64,000 nucleotides of DNA from JABSSA01 sp039984715 (GCA_039984715.1 JBDWUA010000008.1:124001-188000); one strand, 5' to 3'; numbered from the stretch's first letter, positions 1-8,197 are shown. Program-made: numbers and translations. The notes: generated by a model from the letters alone, not told the origin.

Positions 1-833
1 ATCGCATAGATGTCAGTGTTGGACCCTTCGCTTATTGAATACACCACGGTTTGCCCGTCTGGTGAAAAGCGCGGCGCAAAGGACATGGTGCCGTCTTGTT
101 CTTCTAGCACACGGCGTTGCACGCTGCCGACATCCAACAAATAGATACGCGGGAACCCGGTTTCATAGCTGGTGTACAACACGCGGTCTCCGGTCGGAGA
201 AAACCGAGGGGCAAGGACAATGGACGCACTGTCAGTCAGGTACTGAACATTTGCGCCGTCATAATCCATGATGGCCAGCCGTCTGCGACGTTGATCTTTC
301 GCGCCACTTTCGCTGACATACACCACGCGGCTGTCGAAATACCCGCCTTCGCCGGTGATCCGCGCATAGACCGCATCCGACACTTTATGTGCGATGCGGC
401 GCCATCCCGATACAGTTCCTGCCAGTTGCAGGCCCTGCCCCATCTCGGCACCCGAGAACACATCGTATAGACGGAATTTGACGGTCACCTGTTCACCCTG
501 AACGCGCACGCTGCCGGTGACCAACGCCTGAGCATTGACGGCCTTCCAATCGGCATATTGCACGGGGGCCGCAAAATCGGTCACTTGACTGATATACGCA
601 GCAGCCGGGATTTCACGGAACAAACCAGTGCCCGCCAAGTTTGCGGCTATCACGCGGGACAGCTGTTGGCCGATCTCAGCGCTTTGTGGGGTTTCGGGGA
701 TGAAATCTGGCGTTGCAAACGGCAACGGTTCAATCACACCTTCGGTCAGTTCGATCCGCAACGGACCTTGTTGGGCCATTGCAGGAAGCGACAGCATCAG
801 CGCCATCACATACATCAAGACACGCAAAATCAT
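1..833 (-). CDS. tolB: Tol-Pal system translocation protein TolB, 5' part only
   Basis: TolB is the periplasmic beta-propeller of the Tol-Pal envelope complex and links Pal to TolA. The reading frame opens at an ATG (833-831) and runs off the left edge of the window, so about 277 residues are visible. It starts with a clear signal peptide (MILRVLMYVMALMLSLPAMA, residues 1-20). An N-terminal domain follows, then the first WD40-like beta-propeller repeats (APRFSPTGDRVLYTSYE, then FAPRFSPDGQTVVYS). Its start overlaps the tolA stop by four bases (ATGA), which suggests translational coupling at the end of tolQRAB. The identification is firm; only the C-terminus is missing. Confidence 0.95.
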   Translation of the reverse strand, partial: MILRVLMYVMALMLSLPAMAQQGPLRIELTEGVIEPLPFATPDFIPETPQSAEIGQQLSRVIAANLAGTGLFREIPAAAYISQVTDFAAPVQYADWKAVNAQALVTGSVRVQGEQVTVKFRLYDVFSGAEMGQGLQLAGTVSGWRRIAHKVSDAVYARITGEGGYFDSRVVYVSESGAKDQRRRRLAIMDYDGANVQYLTDSASIVLAPRFSPTGDRVLYTSYETGFPRIYLLDVGSVQRRVLEEQDGTMSFAPRFSPDGQTVVYSISEGSNTDIYA

Positions 834-1921
834 CGGATCCGCATCCTTTCTGGATTGAATGTCATTTCTATTTCTTTCCACTGTCCGTATTTTTCAACTG
901 GAAGATCAAAACCCTTGGCACCACAGCGCATTATCGCGCGCCGGGCCGCCTCGAACGCTTGTTTGGCCGAAGCCGCGCTGCCGCCTTCATAAGACAGCAT
1001 TCGCACAGAGCTACCGACTGGTTTTGCGTCTTTTGCCATAGACACAGCGACGATCACGGTGGTTCGCAACGCATCCGTCGACAACGAACCGACGTTCCAG
1101 CAATTCTGAACAGCAACGCGCAACCCGTCTTTTTCACCAGCTGACAAGGGTGGTCCAACGGGAATGTCTTCACTGGCGCCGCCCAATGCCTGTTGCAAGG
1201 CGTCGTTCACATCATCTTTGGCTGGCGCATCGGGTTTGTCTTCTTGTGGGGCTGGCTTTGTTTCTGCAACCTCTTTGGGCGGGCTTGGGCGTCGTGACGG
1301 AGGGCGTACAGAAGATGTCATGACAGAGGATGCCGGTTCTTCGGCTTCGGTCACGATCTCGCTCGCGGCTTCTTCTGGGGCCGTTTCTTCTTGTTCAACC
1401 TCTGGCGTTTCGTTGGTCACGTCATCCGGCGTCACGCTGTCTTGTTGAACCACATCGGGCTTAGCCTCGGGGGTTGGCGTTTCAACGGCTTCGGGGGCGA
1501 CGTGATCAACTGGCTTGGGCTTTGGGCGATCCGACACTTCTGGCAATGCAGCCACGACGTCTTCGGGGGGTGTGATTGACGGGGGCGCATCATCTTGCAC
1601 TTCTGCGTCGGGTTGCAGCGTAGGTGTCTCTGGCACGTCTTCCTGATCAGGCGCGCTGGCCTGTGGCGGCGTGTCTTGCGCCGGGCTGACGTCCGGTGTT
1701 TCCGTCACGTCCGGATCATCAATAGGTTCCAGGGCCGGTGGCAAGGCAACTTCTGTTTCCGCTTGAGGGGCAGAGGTCAACGCATCAAAATCGGCGGATG
1801 AAATAACCGACACTTCGGTTATTTCAAACGGCTCCGGTTCAGACCGGAACACGCCCCCGAACAGAACAAATCCAATCAGAACTGCATGTGCGGAGCTGGA
1901 TATGGCATATCCTATTTGCAC
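830..1921 (-). CDS. tolA: Cell envelope protein TolA
   Basis: TolA bridges the inner-membrane TolQ/TolR motor to TolB and Pal, keeping the outer membrane in step with division. The 363-residue protein has one N-terminal membrane segment (about residues 5-25). A very long Pro/Glu/Asp/Thr-rich linker (about 30-240) follows, instead of the alanine/lysine helix of enteric TolA. A C-terminal TonB/TolA-like domain (about 260-363) begins near LSAGEKDGLRVAVQNCWN. The identification rests on this architecture plus its place between tolR and tolB. The linker would be poorly conserved in database searches. Confidence 0.9.
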   Translation of the reverse strand: MQIGYAISSSAHAVLIGFVLFGGVFRSEPEPFEITEVSVISSADFDALTSAPQAETEVALPPALEPIDDPDVTETPDVSPAQDTPPQASAPDQEDVPETPTLQPDAEVQDDAPPSITPPEDVVAALPEVSDRPKPKPVDHVAPEAVETPTPEAKPDVVQQDSVTPDDVTNETPEVEQEETAPEEAASEIVTEAEEPASSVMTSSVRPPSRRPSPPKEVAETKPAPQEDKPDAPAKDDVNDALQQALGGASEDIPVGPPLSAGEKDGLRVAVQNCWNVGSLSTDALRTTVIVAVSMAKDAKPVGSSVRMLSYEGGSAASAKQAFEAARRAIMRCGAKGFDLPVEKYGQWKEIEMTFNPERMRIR

Positions 1922-1924
1922 CGG

Positions 1925-2398
1925 TCACTGATCCTCACCGTCTAGCGTCGGACCACCAATGTCCGTAACCAGACCGATATTAGAAAACCCACCCGCATTT
2001 AACGCACCCATGATTTTCATGACTTCTGCGTAAGGCACGGCACCATCCGCGCGCAGGAACACCCGATCACCTTCTCGTTCGGCCGCAATGGCCCGCAGTT
2101 TCGGCAACAACTCATCCACAGGTGTCGGAGTCGTCTGAATCTGAACATCGCCTTGCGCCGTAATGGTAACGGTCAACGGTTCTTCTTGCTCAGAGGGCAA
2201 CGGGTTGGCCGCCGTTTTAGGCAGTTCGACCGGAACACCCACCGTCAACAGAGGTGCGGCAACCATAAAGATGATCAACAGCACCAGCATCACATCCACA
2301 AACGGCGTGACATTGATTTCAGCCATTGGCACGGCGCGTCCGCCACGACGGCGTCTGCGTGATCCGCCCCCGTCCTTTTTCATGACCCCAGCGCCCAT
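1925..2398 (-). CDS. tolR: Biopolymer transport protein TolR (ExbD/TolR family)
   Basis: TolR is the inner-membrane, peptidoglycan-contacting partner of TolQ in the proton-driven Tol motor. The protein is 157 residues. A basic N-terminus (GGGSRRRRRGGRAVPMAEIN) precedes a single membrane helix (about residues 32-52). The helix carries the family hallmark NVTPFVDVMLVLLIIFMV, whose aspartate is the expected proton-carrying residue. The periplasmic domain follows and ends near GGFSNIGLVTD. The gene begins just after the tolQ stop and ends three bases before tolA, consistent with one transcript. Confidence 0.95.
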   Translation of the reverse strand: MGAGVMKKDGGGSRRRRRGGRAVPMAEINVTPFVDVMLVLLIIFMVAAPLLTVGVPVELPKTAANPLPSEQEEPLTVTITAQGDVQIQTTPTPVDELLPKLRAIAAEREGDRVFLRADGAVPYAEVMKIMGALNAGGFSNIGLVTDIGGPTLDGEDQ

Positions 2399-2399
2399 G

Positions 2400-3065
2400 T
2401 TAGCTGTCCAACTGGCGACTTAGGATTGTCGCGAATTCATCTGCAAAGGCTTCAAACCCGGACACGATCCGATCACTGTCAGCCGACAGTTTATTATAGA
2501 AAATAACGGCTGGAATTGCGGCCATCAGGCCCAATCCGGTCGCCAGCAACGCTTCGGCGATGCCGGGTGCGACCACGGCGAGGTTGGTGTTTTGCTGTTC
2601 GGCAATTTCGATAAAGGAATTCATAATCCCCCAAACCGTACCGAACAATCCAATAAACGGAGCCGTTGATCCAACGGTCGCCAGTACAGGCAGCCCGCTT
2701 TGAAGGGTTTCGGCCTCTTTTGCGATGGCGACGTCCATGCTGCGGTCGATGCGGCTGGTTGCGTTTGCAATCAATCCACCATCGTCGCGATGGGATCGCT
2801 GCCATTCGGTCATCCCCGCCGCAAAGATCTTTTGCGATGATCCTTTTGGCGTTGGTCCGATTTCTTGAAACAACCCATCCAACGGCTCGCCCGACCAGAA
2901 GGCTCGGTCAAATTGCTCGGCTTGGGTCCGCGCACCGCGATAGGTAATTAGCTTCTGAATTATGATAGCCCACGACCAGATCGATGCACCGATCAGAATG
3001 AACATCACGATTTTCACAGTAAGGGTCGCCTGGGCGAACATGCCCAGAACTGTCAGCTCTTCCAT
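2400..3065 (-). CDS. tolQ: Tol-Pal motor protein TolQ (MotA/TolQ/ExbB family)
   Basis: TolQ forms the inner-membrane channel that, with TolR, converts proton flow into movement of TolA. The 221-residue protein has three predicted membrane helices (about residues 18-38, 125-150 and 165-188). The conserved block GSTAPFIGLFGTVWGIMNSF lies in the second and GLGLMAAIPAVIFYNKL in the third. It is the first tol gene, 98 bases downstream of ybgC. An AGG ribosome-binding site lies about 4 bases before the ATG. The gap may hold a promoter, but none is convincing. Confidence 0.95.
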   Translation of the reverse strand: MEELTVLGMFAQATLTVKIVMFILIGASIWSWAIIIQKLITYRGARTQAEQFDRAFWSGEPLDGLFQEIGPTPKGSSQKIFAAGMTEWQRSHRDDGGLIANATSRIDRSMDVAIAKEAETLQSGLPVLATVGSTAPFIGLFGTVWGIMNSFIEIAEQQNTNLAVVAPGIAEALLATGLGLMAAIPAVIFYNKLSADSDRIVSGFEAFADEFATILSRQLDS

Positions 3066-3163
3066 TTGCCTGCACTCTTTTGACGGCTATGTTTTCTAGC
3101 CTTGGTGCCGTGAATCTACCCCAACACAAAGGGGAAAGCTATCACTTCGGCGTCAGATCGCGC

Positions 3164-3559
3164 TTATTTTGTTAAAGATGCGCGAATTTCCGCGGGCAAA
3201 CGCGTCGGTTTTCCGGCAGTTGTCATGCAAACGGCGGTCACTTCGGCTTTGAAAATCACATCATCCGCGCGTTTCACCACTTGATCAAAGACCCAACGCA
3301 CAGGGCTTTCGGCCCGATGTGTCGTTTCAACGGTCAACCGATCGCCAAATCGCGCCGAACCGACGTAATCCGCCACAACCCGTGTCACGGCAAATACGAT
3401 GCCTTGCTCACGCATGGCGCGTTGATCGACGCCCATTTCCTCGACAATTTCAGAACGCGCGCGTTCAATAAAGCGCAGGTAATTGGCGTAATAAACAATG
3501 CCCGCCATATCCGTGTCTTCGTAATAAACAGTGATCGGCAGAGCATGCACATTTGTCAT
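3164..3559 (-). CDS. ybgC: Acyl-CoA thioester hydrolase YbgC (tol-pal associated)
   Basis: This is a 131-residue hotdog-fold thioesterase of the YbgC/4-hydroxybenzoyl-CoA thioesterase group, which hydrolyses acyl-CoA or acyl-ACP and is commonly encoded next to tolQRAB. The family signature YYEDTDMAGIVYYANYLRF is near the N-terminus, and its aspartate is the expected catalytic residue. I chose the ATG at 3559. An in-frame GTG at 3571 would overlap the upstream gene by eight bases, and neither start has a strong ribosome-binding site. The gene sits directly after two unknown genes and before tolQ. Confidence 0.9.
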   Translation of the reverse strand: MTNVHALPITVYYEDTDMAGIVYYANYLRFIERARSEIVEEMGVDQRAMREQGIVFAVTRVVADYVGSARFGDRLTVETTHRAESPVRWVFDQVVKRADDVIFKAEVTAVCMTTAGKPTRLPAEIRASLTK

Positions 3560-3563
3560 CAGA

Positions 3564-4133
3564 TCATTCACTGCTTTGAAAGTTTGATATCAAAACCGAC
3601 CTGAAGGCATTGCGATAGTCGGGGTCTTTCTCGTTCAATGCCGCATAACCTCGGTCTGGATCCAGTGTCAAAAACGCTTCAAAATAGGGTTCATGCTCGT
3701 GGAACAGCTTCAGGCGCGTCGGTCCATGATCAATCGTTTTGTCCACTTCGCCTAAGTAAACCGCGTTCAAGGGTATTTGTCCCTTGGCATAGTCCGGTTC
3801 GGGCAATTTTTCGGCGTCATAGTCCAAGCCATCTTCGCTGGCTTCTACATCGCTCCAGCGGCTCAAGTATTGAGCAAGCGCGGGACTGTTTTTCGTCGCA
3901 ACCATAGTCACGGCTTGGGGACGCAGTTGTTTTGTTGGTTGGCCATCAGAGTCAAAGATGGTTGCCCAATGGTTGGGCACACTAAATTCAACACCAACAA
4001 GCGCCGCACCATCCAGAGCGGCCAATTGCACAGTAGATTTGTCACCTGCGTTGACGAAAGACGTGATTTCGAAAACCATATCAAGCCAAGATACTCCGGG
4101 TACGTCCTGCGGCTGTGCGTCGATTGCTATCAT
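3564..4133 (-). CDS. Conserved-type hypothetical protein between ruvB and ybgC (second)
   Basis: I do not recognise a named family in this 189-residue protein. It has no signal peptide or membrane segment. It is acidic, with tracts such as SRWSDVEASEDGLDYDAEKL in the middle, and the C-terminal part (about 130-185) is rich in charged and aromatic residues. Its ATG overlaps the stop of the preceding hypothetical gene by four bases (ATGA), and its stop lies just before ybgC. It is therefore very probably translated as part of the ruv-tol operon. No function can be assigned from sequence alone. Confidence 0.75.
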   Translation of the reverse strand: MIAIDAQPQDVPGVSWLDMVFEITSFVNAGDKSTVQLAALDGAALVGVEFSVPNHWATIFDSDGQPTKQLRPQAVTMVATKNSPALAQYLSRWSDVEASEDGLDYDAEKLPEPDYAKGQIPLNAVYLGEVDKTIDHGPTRLKLFHEHEPYFEAFLTLDPDRGYAALNEKDPDYRNAFRSVLISNFQSSE

Positions 4134-4768
4134 TGAAGTGCGCGTGTTCTGTTTGTTGTCACCCGAGCGGCCAAACGCAATGCGTGGCTGGGGTCATTGG
4201 CGGCATGTGGCATGACCGGATCATACGCCGCACACAGCAAGGCGGCGACGTCTGGACGCAATACGGTGGTGTCTTTTGCACGGGCCAAGGCGGATTGATC
4301 CCGAAATGCGGTGTCCGACCACAGCAGGATGGATTGCACGGCCTGCACCAGCGCCAATGTATCCGCCGTTACAGATTCCAATTCGCTGTCCATGCGCAAA
4401 AAGACAAAAGCGGCCTTGATGGCCCCGGTGTCGTCAAATCGGAACACCCGGTATTGGTTTGCGCCTGCCGCTTCGAGCTGTTTGACGATAGGCCCTAGAT
4501 TATCGACAAGCTTGTCCATCCCCGGAACGTCGGGCAATTCGCTCCAGTCTCGAAAAAAGAACCACATGAAATTTGCGCCAAGTTCCGGATCAGTTTCGGC
4601 CATTTTGTGACCCGTCAACAGGCATAGCGTTTCAATCGCGCCTTTGATGACACCCAGCGTTTCGTCTTCGACCCCAAACACAATGGGCACAATTGGCCGC
4701 CCCCAACGCGCAAACAGAAACGTGTCGTCACTGCGCGTGAACAATGCTTGGATGTCTTCGGGTGTCAT
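4130..4768 (-). CDS. Hypothetical protein between ruvB and ybgC (first)
   Basis: This is a 212-residue soluble protein of unknown function. It begins MTPEDIQALFTRSDDTFLFA and contains hydrophobic core-like stretches such as RWGRPIVPIVFGVEDETLGV. There is no signal peptide or membrane helix. It follows ruvB after a 103-base gap that holds an unusual inverted repeat, and it is coupled by an ATGA overlap to the next unknown gene. The steady codon use and tight coupling argue that it is real. The pair may work together, but nothing shows how. Confidence 0.75.
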   Translation of the reverse strand: MTPEDIQALFTRSDDTFLFARWGRPIVPIVFGVEDETLGVIKGAIETLCLLTGHKMAETDPELGANFMWFFFRDWSELPDVPGMDKLVDNLGPIVKQLEAAGANQYRVFRFDDTGAIKAAFVFLRMDSELESVTADTLALVQAVQSILLWSDTAFRDQSALARAKDTTVLRPDVAALLCAAYDPVMPHAANDPSHALRLAARVTTNRTRALQ

Positions 4769-4792
4769 GGCTTGGATTCACGATTTATTAAT

Positions 4793-4852
4793 ACTCTGAC
4801 CACAAGTACCCAATTTTGTGGGCCTGACTCAAGCCCTGCGCAGGGTCAGAGT
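4793..4852 (-). promoter_or_regulatory. Inverted-repeat leader structure downstream of ruvB
   Basis: On the minus-strand transcript, ACTCTGACC and GGTCAGAGT form a perfect 9-bp inverted repeat enclosing about 42 bases. Inside lie a CCACAA/TTGTGG hairpin and a second GTCAG that could pair alternatively with the first CTGAC. The structure lies between ruvB and the next gene and has no U-run, so it is not a classic terminator. It could be an RNA processing site, an attenuator or an operator. Confidence 0.4.
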
Positions 4853-4871
4853 TAACAGAATTTCAAACGTA

Positions 4872-5891
4872 TCATTCAAAAAGGTCGGTTTGCGACTTGG
4901 GTGCTTCAAGGCCCAAATGGCGCCATCCGCTTTGTCCCAGCATCCGCCCGCGCGGGGTGCGTTGGATCAATCCTTGCTGCAACAGATAGGGTTCGATCAC
5001 CTCTTCTAACGCGTCCCGGCTTTCGCTGAGGGCCGCGCTAAGGGTTTCGATCCCCACAGGCCCACCGCCGTAATGATCCGCCATAAGACGCATATATCGC
5101 CGGTCTGCACCGTCCAGCCCCAGATGATCCACACCCAGACGGGTCAATGCATTGTCGGCCAAGGCCTGTGTGACACGGCCATCCCCTTCGACAATGGCGA
5201 AATCCACAACGCGTCGCAGCAATCGCCCAGCAATGCGCGGCGTTCCACGTGCGCGTTTCGCGATTTCGCGCGCGCCGCCGTCTTCGGCGGGTGCGCCCAG
5301 TTTGCGAGCATTGCGGCTGACGATTTCGAACAATTCGTCTTCGGTATAAAACTGCAGGCGTGTGGGAATGCCAAAGCGGTCGCGCAAAGGCGTCGTCAAC
5401 AACCCCATCCGTGTGGTTGCCCCAACCAGCGTGAAGGGTTGCAATTCAATCCGCACTGTCCGCGCGGCCGGACCTTCACCGATCACCAGATCAAGTTCAA
5501 AGTCTTCGAGGGCCGGATACAAGATTTCCTCGACCACCGGATTGAGACGATGGATTTCATCGATGAACAAGACATCGCGCGCCTCGAGATTGGTGAGGAT
5601 CGCGGCAAGGTCGCCCGCCTTGGCCAGAACCGGCCCGGACGTCATGCGAAAGTTCACACCCAATTCACGCGCCATGATCTGGGCAAGTGTGGTTTTACCC
5701 AATCCGGGGGGACCATGGAACAACGTGTGATCCATAGCTTCGCCACGTTGACGCGCACTTTGGATGAAAATGCGCAGATTGGCCCGCGCTTCGGCCTGAC
5801 CAATAAAGTCGTCCAGCACCTGAGGCCGCAATGCCCGGTCATTGTCCCCGGTCATGGGGTCGGCGCGCACGATAGGATCAGCTTCGGTCAT
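4872..5891 (-). CDS. ruvB: Holliday junction branch migration ATPase RuvB
   Basis: RuvB is the hexameric AAA+ motor that drives branch migration of Holliday junctions with RuvA. The 339-residue length is typical. Visible features are Walker A GPPGLGKTTL (about residues 60-69), Walker B VLFIDEIHRL (about 110-119), the sensor block VGATTRMGLLTTPLRDRFG with its arginine finger region, and the C-terminal winged helix ending RTPRGRMLGQSGWRHLGL. It lies 43 bases downstream of ruvA in a ruvC-ruvA-ruvB order. Confidence 0.98.
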   Translation of the reverse strand: MTEADPIVRADPMTGDNDRALRPQVLDDFIGQAEARANLRIFIQSARQRGEAMDHTLFHGPPGLGKTTLAQIMARELGVNFRMTSGPVLAKAGDLAAILTNLEARDVLFIDEIHRLNPVVEEILYPALEDFELDLVIGEGPAARTVRIELQPFTLVGATTRMGLLTTPLRDRFGIPTRLQFYTEDELFEIVSRNARKLGAPAEDGGAREIAKRARGTPRIAGRLLRRVVDFAIVEGDGRVTQALADNALTRLGVDHLGLDGADRRYMRLMADHYGGGPVGIETLSAALSESRDALEEVIEPYLLQQGLIQRTPRGRMLGQSGWRHLGLEAPKSQTDLFE

Positions 5892-5934
5892 TCAACCCTC
5901 AAACGGATGCTGAGCATCCTGATTTGCCCCAGAT

Positions 5935-6603
5935 TCAACCCTTGGGCGCCAAAAGTTTCAACGCGGCACGGATCAGTTCAGATGAATCGGCATCTGGCGC
6001 ATCCCCCGAGGCCTGAGCCACAGCAGAGGCGGCTTCAGATGGGCCATAGCCCAGATTGCCCAAGGCCGACAATGCATCGGCTTGAGTTTGACCAGAAGAC
6101 ACAGACGCCACTGCCGGAGCAGCGGCGGGGGCTTCGATAACGTCGGACTCTGCGTCTGGTGACGCGGTATGGGTCGCCACGGGATTGCCCATTGCCATTA
6201 CCTGAGGGGCTTTGTCCTTCAGGTCCAGAACCACACGTTGGGCGGTTTTGGGGCCAACCCCTTTGGCGGCTTTGACTGCGTTCCAATCGCCCAAAGCGAT
6301 GGCGCGGCTGACACCGTCAGCACCAAGCGCACCAAGAATGGCCAAGGATGCCTTGGCCCCAATGCCCTGAACCGACATCAGCAAGCGATGCCATTCCTTT
6401 TCGGTCAAAGACAGAAATCCGTAAAGCTGCATGAGGTCTTCGCGCACAACCAGATCAGTATAAAGCGCACAGGCTTCGCCCGGACCCGGCAATGCCGCCA
6501 AAGTGCGTTCTGAACAAAACACCAAATATCCGACACCGCGTACATCCAGCAAAACATGATCCGTTGCACGGTATTCCAAACGGCCCGACAATTTCCCGAT
6601 CAT
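5935..6603 (-). CDS. ruvA: Holliday junction branch migration protein RuvA
   Basis: RuvA binds four-way DNA junctions as a tetramer and loads RuvB. The 222-residue protein starts MIGKLSGRLEYRATDHVLLD, the OB-fold N-terminus of the family. Two helix-hairpin-helix motifs follow (LMSVQGIGAKASLAIL and AAKGVGPKTAQRVVLDLKDK, about residues 75-135). A variable Ala/Ser-rich linker leads to the C-terminal RuvB-binding domain (about 175-222). The start overlaps the ruvC stop by four bases. Confidence 0.97.
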   Translation of the reverse strand: MIGKLSGRLEYRATDHVLLDVRGVGYLVFCSERTLAALPGPGEACALYTDLVVREDLMQLYGFLSLTEKEWHRLLMSVQGIGAKASLAILGALGADGVSRAIALGDWNAVKAAKGVGPKTAQRVVLDLKDKAPQVMAMGNPVATHTASPDAESDVIEAPAAAPAVASVSSGQTQADALSALGNLGYGPSEAASAVAQASGDAPDADSSELIRAALKLLAPKG

Positions 6604-7103
6604 GCGCGTTCCCGCTTTAACAACTCTTCCATTCTGTTTCCGCCCCCATGAAACGCATGGCAGATCGCGACGGCCAATGCATCAGCGGCATCTGCGCCCG
6701 CGATCTTGGTGCCCGGTAATTGCATGCGCACCATGTGATCCACTTGTGCCTTATCCGCGTGCCCGACGCCGACCACGGTCTTTTTTACCTTGTTGGGTGC
6801 ATATTCACCCACACTTAGCCCAAATTCAGCCAAAGCCAGCAAGGCCACACCGCGCGCCTGCCCCAGCTTCAACGTCCCGGCCCCATCTTTGTTGACAAAT
6901 GTCTGTTCCACCGCTGCCGCTTCGGGGGTGTGTTCTGCAAGGACTTGAGTCAATTGCTTGTAAAGGCACAGCAAGCGCGTCGCCAAATCTCCTTCGCCAC
7001 TTTTGCACAGGCCATTGGCCACATGGCTGAGTCGCGGCCCATTGGCCTCGATCACCCCCCAACCGAGGGTGCGGAGCCCCGGATCAATTCCAAGAATACG
7101 CAA
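6600..7103 (-). CDS. ruvC: Crossover junction endodeoxyribonuclease RuvC
   Basis: RuvC resolves Holliday junctions by symmetric cleavage. I place the start at a TTG (7103-7101), giving 167 residues beginning LRILGIDPG (read as Met), because this matches the family N-terminus and an AGAGG ribosome-binding site lies 8 bases upstream. An ATG at 7226 would add 41 unrelated residues. Active-site acidic residues are visible: Asp7 (GIDPG), Glu66 (AAVEQTFVN) and the paired aspartates of GADAADALAVAICH. It is the first gene of the ruvCAB-tol transcript. Confidence 0.93.
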   Translation of the reverse strand: MRILGIDPGLRTLGWGVIEANGPRLSHVANGLCKSGEGDLATRLLCLYKQLTQVLAEHTPEAAAVEQTFVNKDGAGTLKLGQARGVALLALAEFGLSVGEYAPNKVKKTVVGVGHADKAQVDHMVRMQLPGTKIAGADAADALAVAICHAFHGGGNRMEELLKRERA

Positions 7104-7356
7104 CTGCTTCGCCTCTTCGTGCTTTTTATGACGCAGTAGCACGAAAGGCGAACATCCGCCAAGCCTTAACGCAAAAGGTCTGTTTTCGACATCGGCTTTT
7201 CCGTTGACGGCATCCGACCCAATCAATGGGCGAAAACCGTCATCGGAACAGTCAAAAGCGACACAATCTCAAAGCCAATTAACCTACTTTTTACAGTGGT
7301 TTATCCGCCTTCTGACCTATGTGATTTCAACATATCTCTTATGCGTTTTCACTGAC

Positions 7357-7385
7357 TTGTCAGAACCGGTTCGAATTTTTATTTG
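7357..7385 (+). promoter_or_regulatory. Candidate sigma70 promoter with palindromic spacer upstream of the DUF1127 gene
   Basis: TTGTCA (7357-7362) and TATTTG (7380-7385) are separated by 17 bases, a plausible -35/-10 pair that would give a leader of about 47 bases. The spacer contains the perfect 10-bp palindrome GAACCGGTTC (7363-7372), well placed for a repressor. The rest of the 335-base gap from 7104 to 7438 shows no gene. Confidence 0.4.
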
Positions 7386-7438
7386 CGGCAAATCAAACGC
7401 TGGTTTCCAGCAAAACACAAAACAAAAGGACTGCTGCA

Positions 7439-7648
7439 ATGGCTGCTTTCGACACCACCCGCCCTGTATATGGATCTGCATCTGTTGCAGGCCAATTCGC
7501 AAGCTTTATCGTCTTGCTGATGACCAAAGTCACCTCTTGGAATGACGCGCGCTTGACCCGCAACACCTTGTCGAACCTTACTGATCGTCAATTGGATGAT
7601 ATCGGGTTGATCCGTGGCGATATCGAAGCCTTAGCGAACCGTCACTAA
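7439..7648 (+). CDS. DUF1127 small protein
   Basis: This is a 69-residue basic protein with the DUF1127 (YjiS-like) signature near its C-terminus: TRNTLSNLTDRQLDDIGLIR, in which the L-D-D-I-G-L/I-R core is characteristic. An N-terminal segment (about residues 17-31) is hydrophobic. In alphaproteobacteria, small DUF1127 proteins have been linked to RNA turnover and phosphate or stress responses, but no such role is shown here. It is monocistronic, with its own candidate promoter upstream and a strong terminator 22 bases after the stop. Confidence 0.85.
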   Translation: MAAFDTTRPVYGSASVAGQFASFIVLLMTKVTSWNDARLTRNTLSNLTDRQLDDIGLIRGDIEALANRH

Positions 7649-7670
7649 AACATCATCACTCACAACGAAA

Positions 7671-7711
7671 AAACCGCGCGTCTCCTAGGCAGGAGCGCGC
7701 GGTTTCTTTTT
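7671..7711 (+). terminator. Rho-independent terminator of the DUF1127 gene
   Basis: A GC-rich hairpin pairs AAACCGCGCG and CTCCT with AGGAG and CGCGCGGTTT, with one bulged base, and is followed by TTTCTTTTT. It ends the small plus-strand gene just upstream. Confidence 0.85.
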
Positions 7712-7734
7712 AGACTGAGAACCGTTGGCGGGAA

Positions 7735-8091
7735 TTAGATGCGGTCGACGACCTTGCCAAATGCATCTGTTAGCATCGCCGTCACCGGATCTGCTTGCAT
7801 CACTTTGGCACCCACTTGTTCAATGGGAGTACCTGCGGCCAAGGCCTGAATACGTTGGTCGTACCCTTCGGCACCGATATTGGTAATCATGTACCCTTTG
7901 AAGGCGAAAAAGCCGAGCATTAAAAGAACCAAGCCACGCAATGGAAACCCACGCCGTGCGCGGTAGCTTTTGGGCTTTTGTAGAACAAGTCCGTCACCGC
8001 GCATTTGCACAACGGATCCATGTGTCATCGCCTTATGTTTGCGACCAAGGGTGCGCAAACGCGAGTCAAATGAAGAACGAGATTCTACCAT
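7735..8091 (-). CDS. Hypothetical single-pass membrane protein
   Basis: This is a 118-residue protein of unknown function when started at the ATG at 8091, which has AAGG eight bases upstream. The frame extends to 8154, but without a better ribosome-binding site. A basic N-terminal half (about residues 1-48) precedes one membrane helix around FPLRGLVLLMLGFFAFKGYM (about 49-68). The C-terminal part (IGAEGYDQRIQALAAGTPIE onward) would lie on the other side of the membrane. It converges with the DUF1127 gene across the terminator. Confidence 0.7.
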   Translation of the reverse strand: MVESRSSFDSRLRTLGRKHKAMTHGSVVQMRGDGLVLQKPKSYRARRGFPLRGLVLLMLGFFAFKGYMITNIGAEGYDQRIQALAAGTPIEQVGAKVMQADPVTAMLTDAFGKVVDRI

Positions 8092-8197
8092 CAAATCAGC
8101 CTTTCCAAAGCCCCCACTTCGGTTCATGTCAACTTTCGCGCTGAAATGTGGCAAAAGGTGGGCGGACGCAACGAAATTGGTGAATTATGGCTTAATT

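Noticed and set aside
5073..6140. 355-codon open frame on the plus strand opposite ruvB and ruvA
   Set aside because: It lies antisense to firmly identified genes. Its His/Arg/Gln-rich composition is typical of shadow frames in GC-biased DNA.
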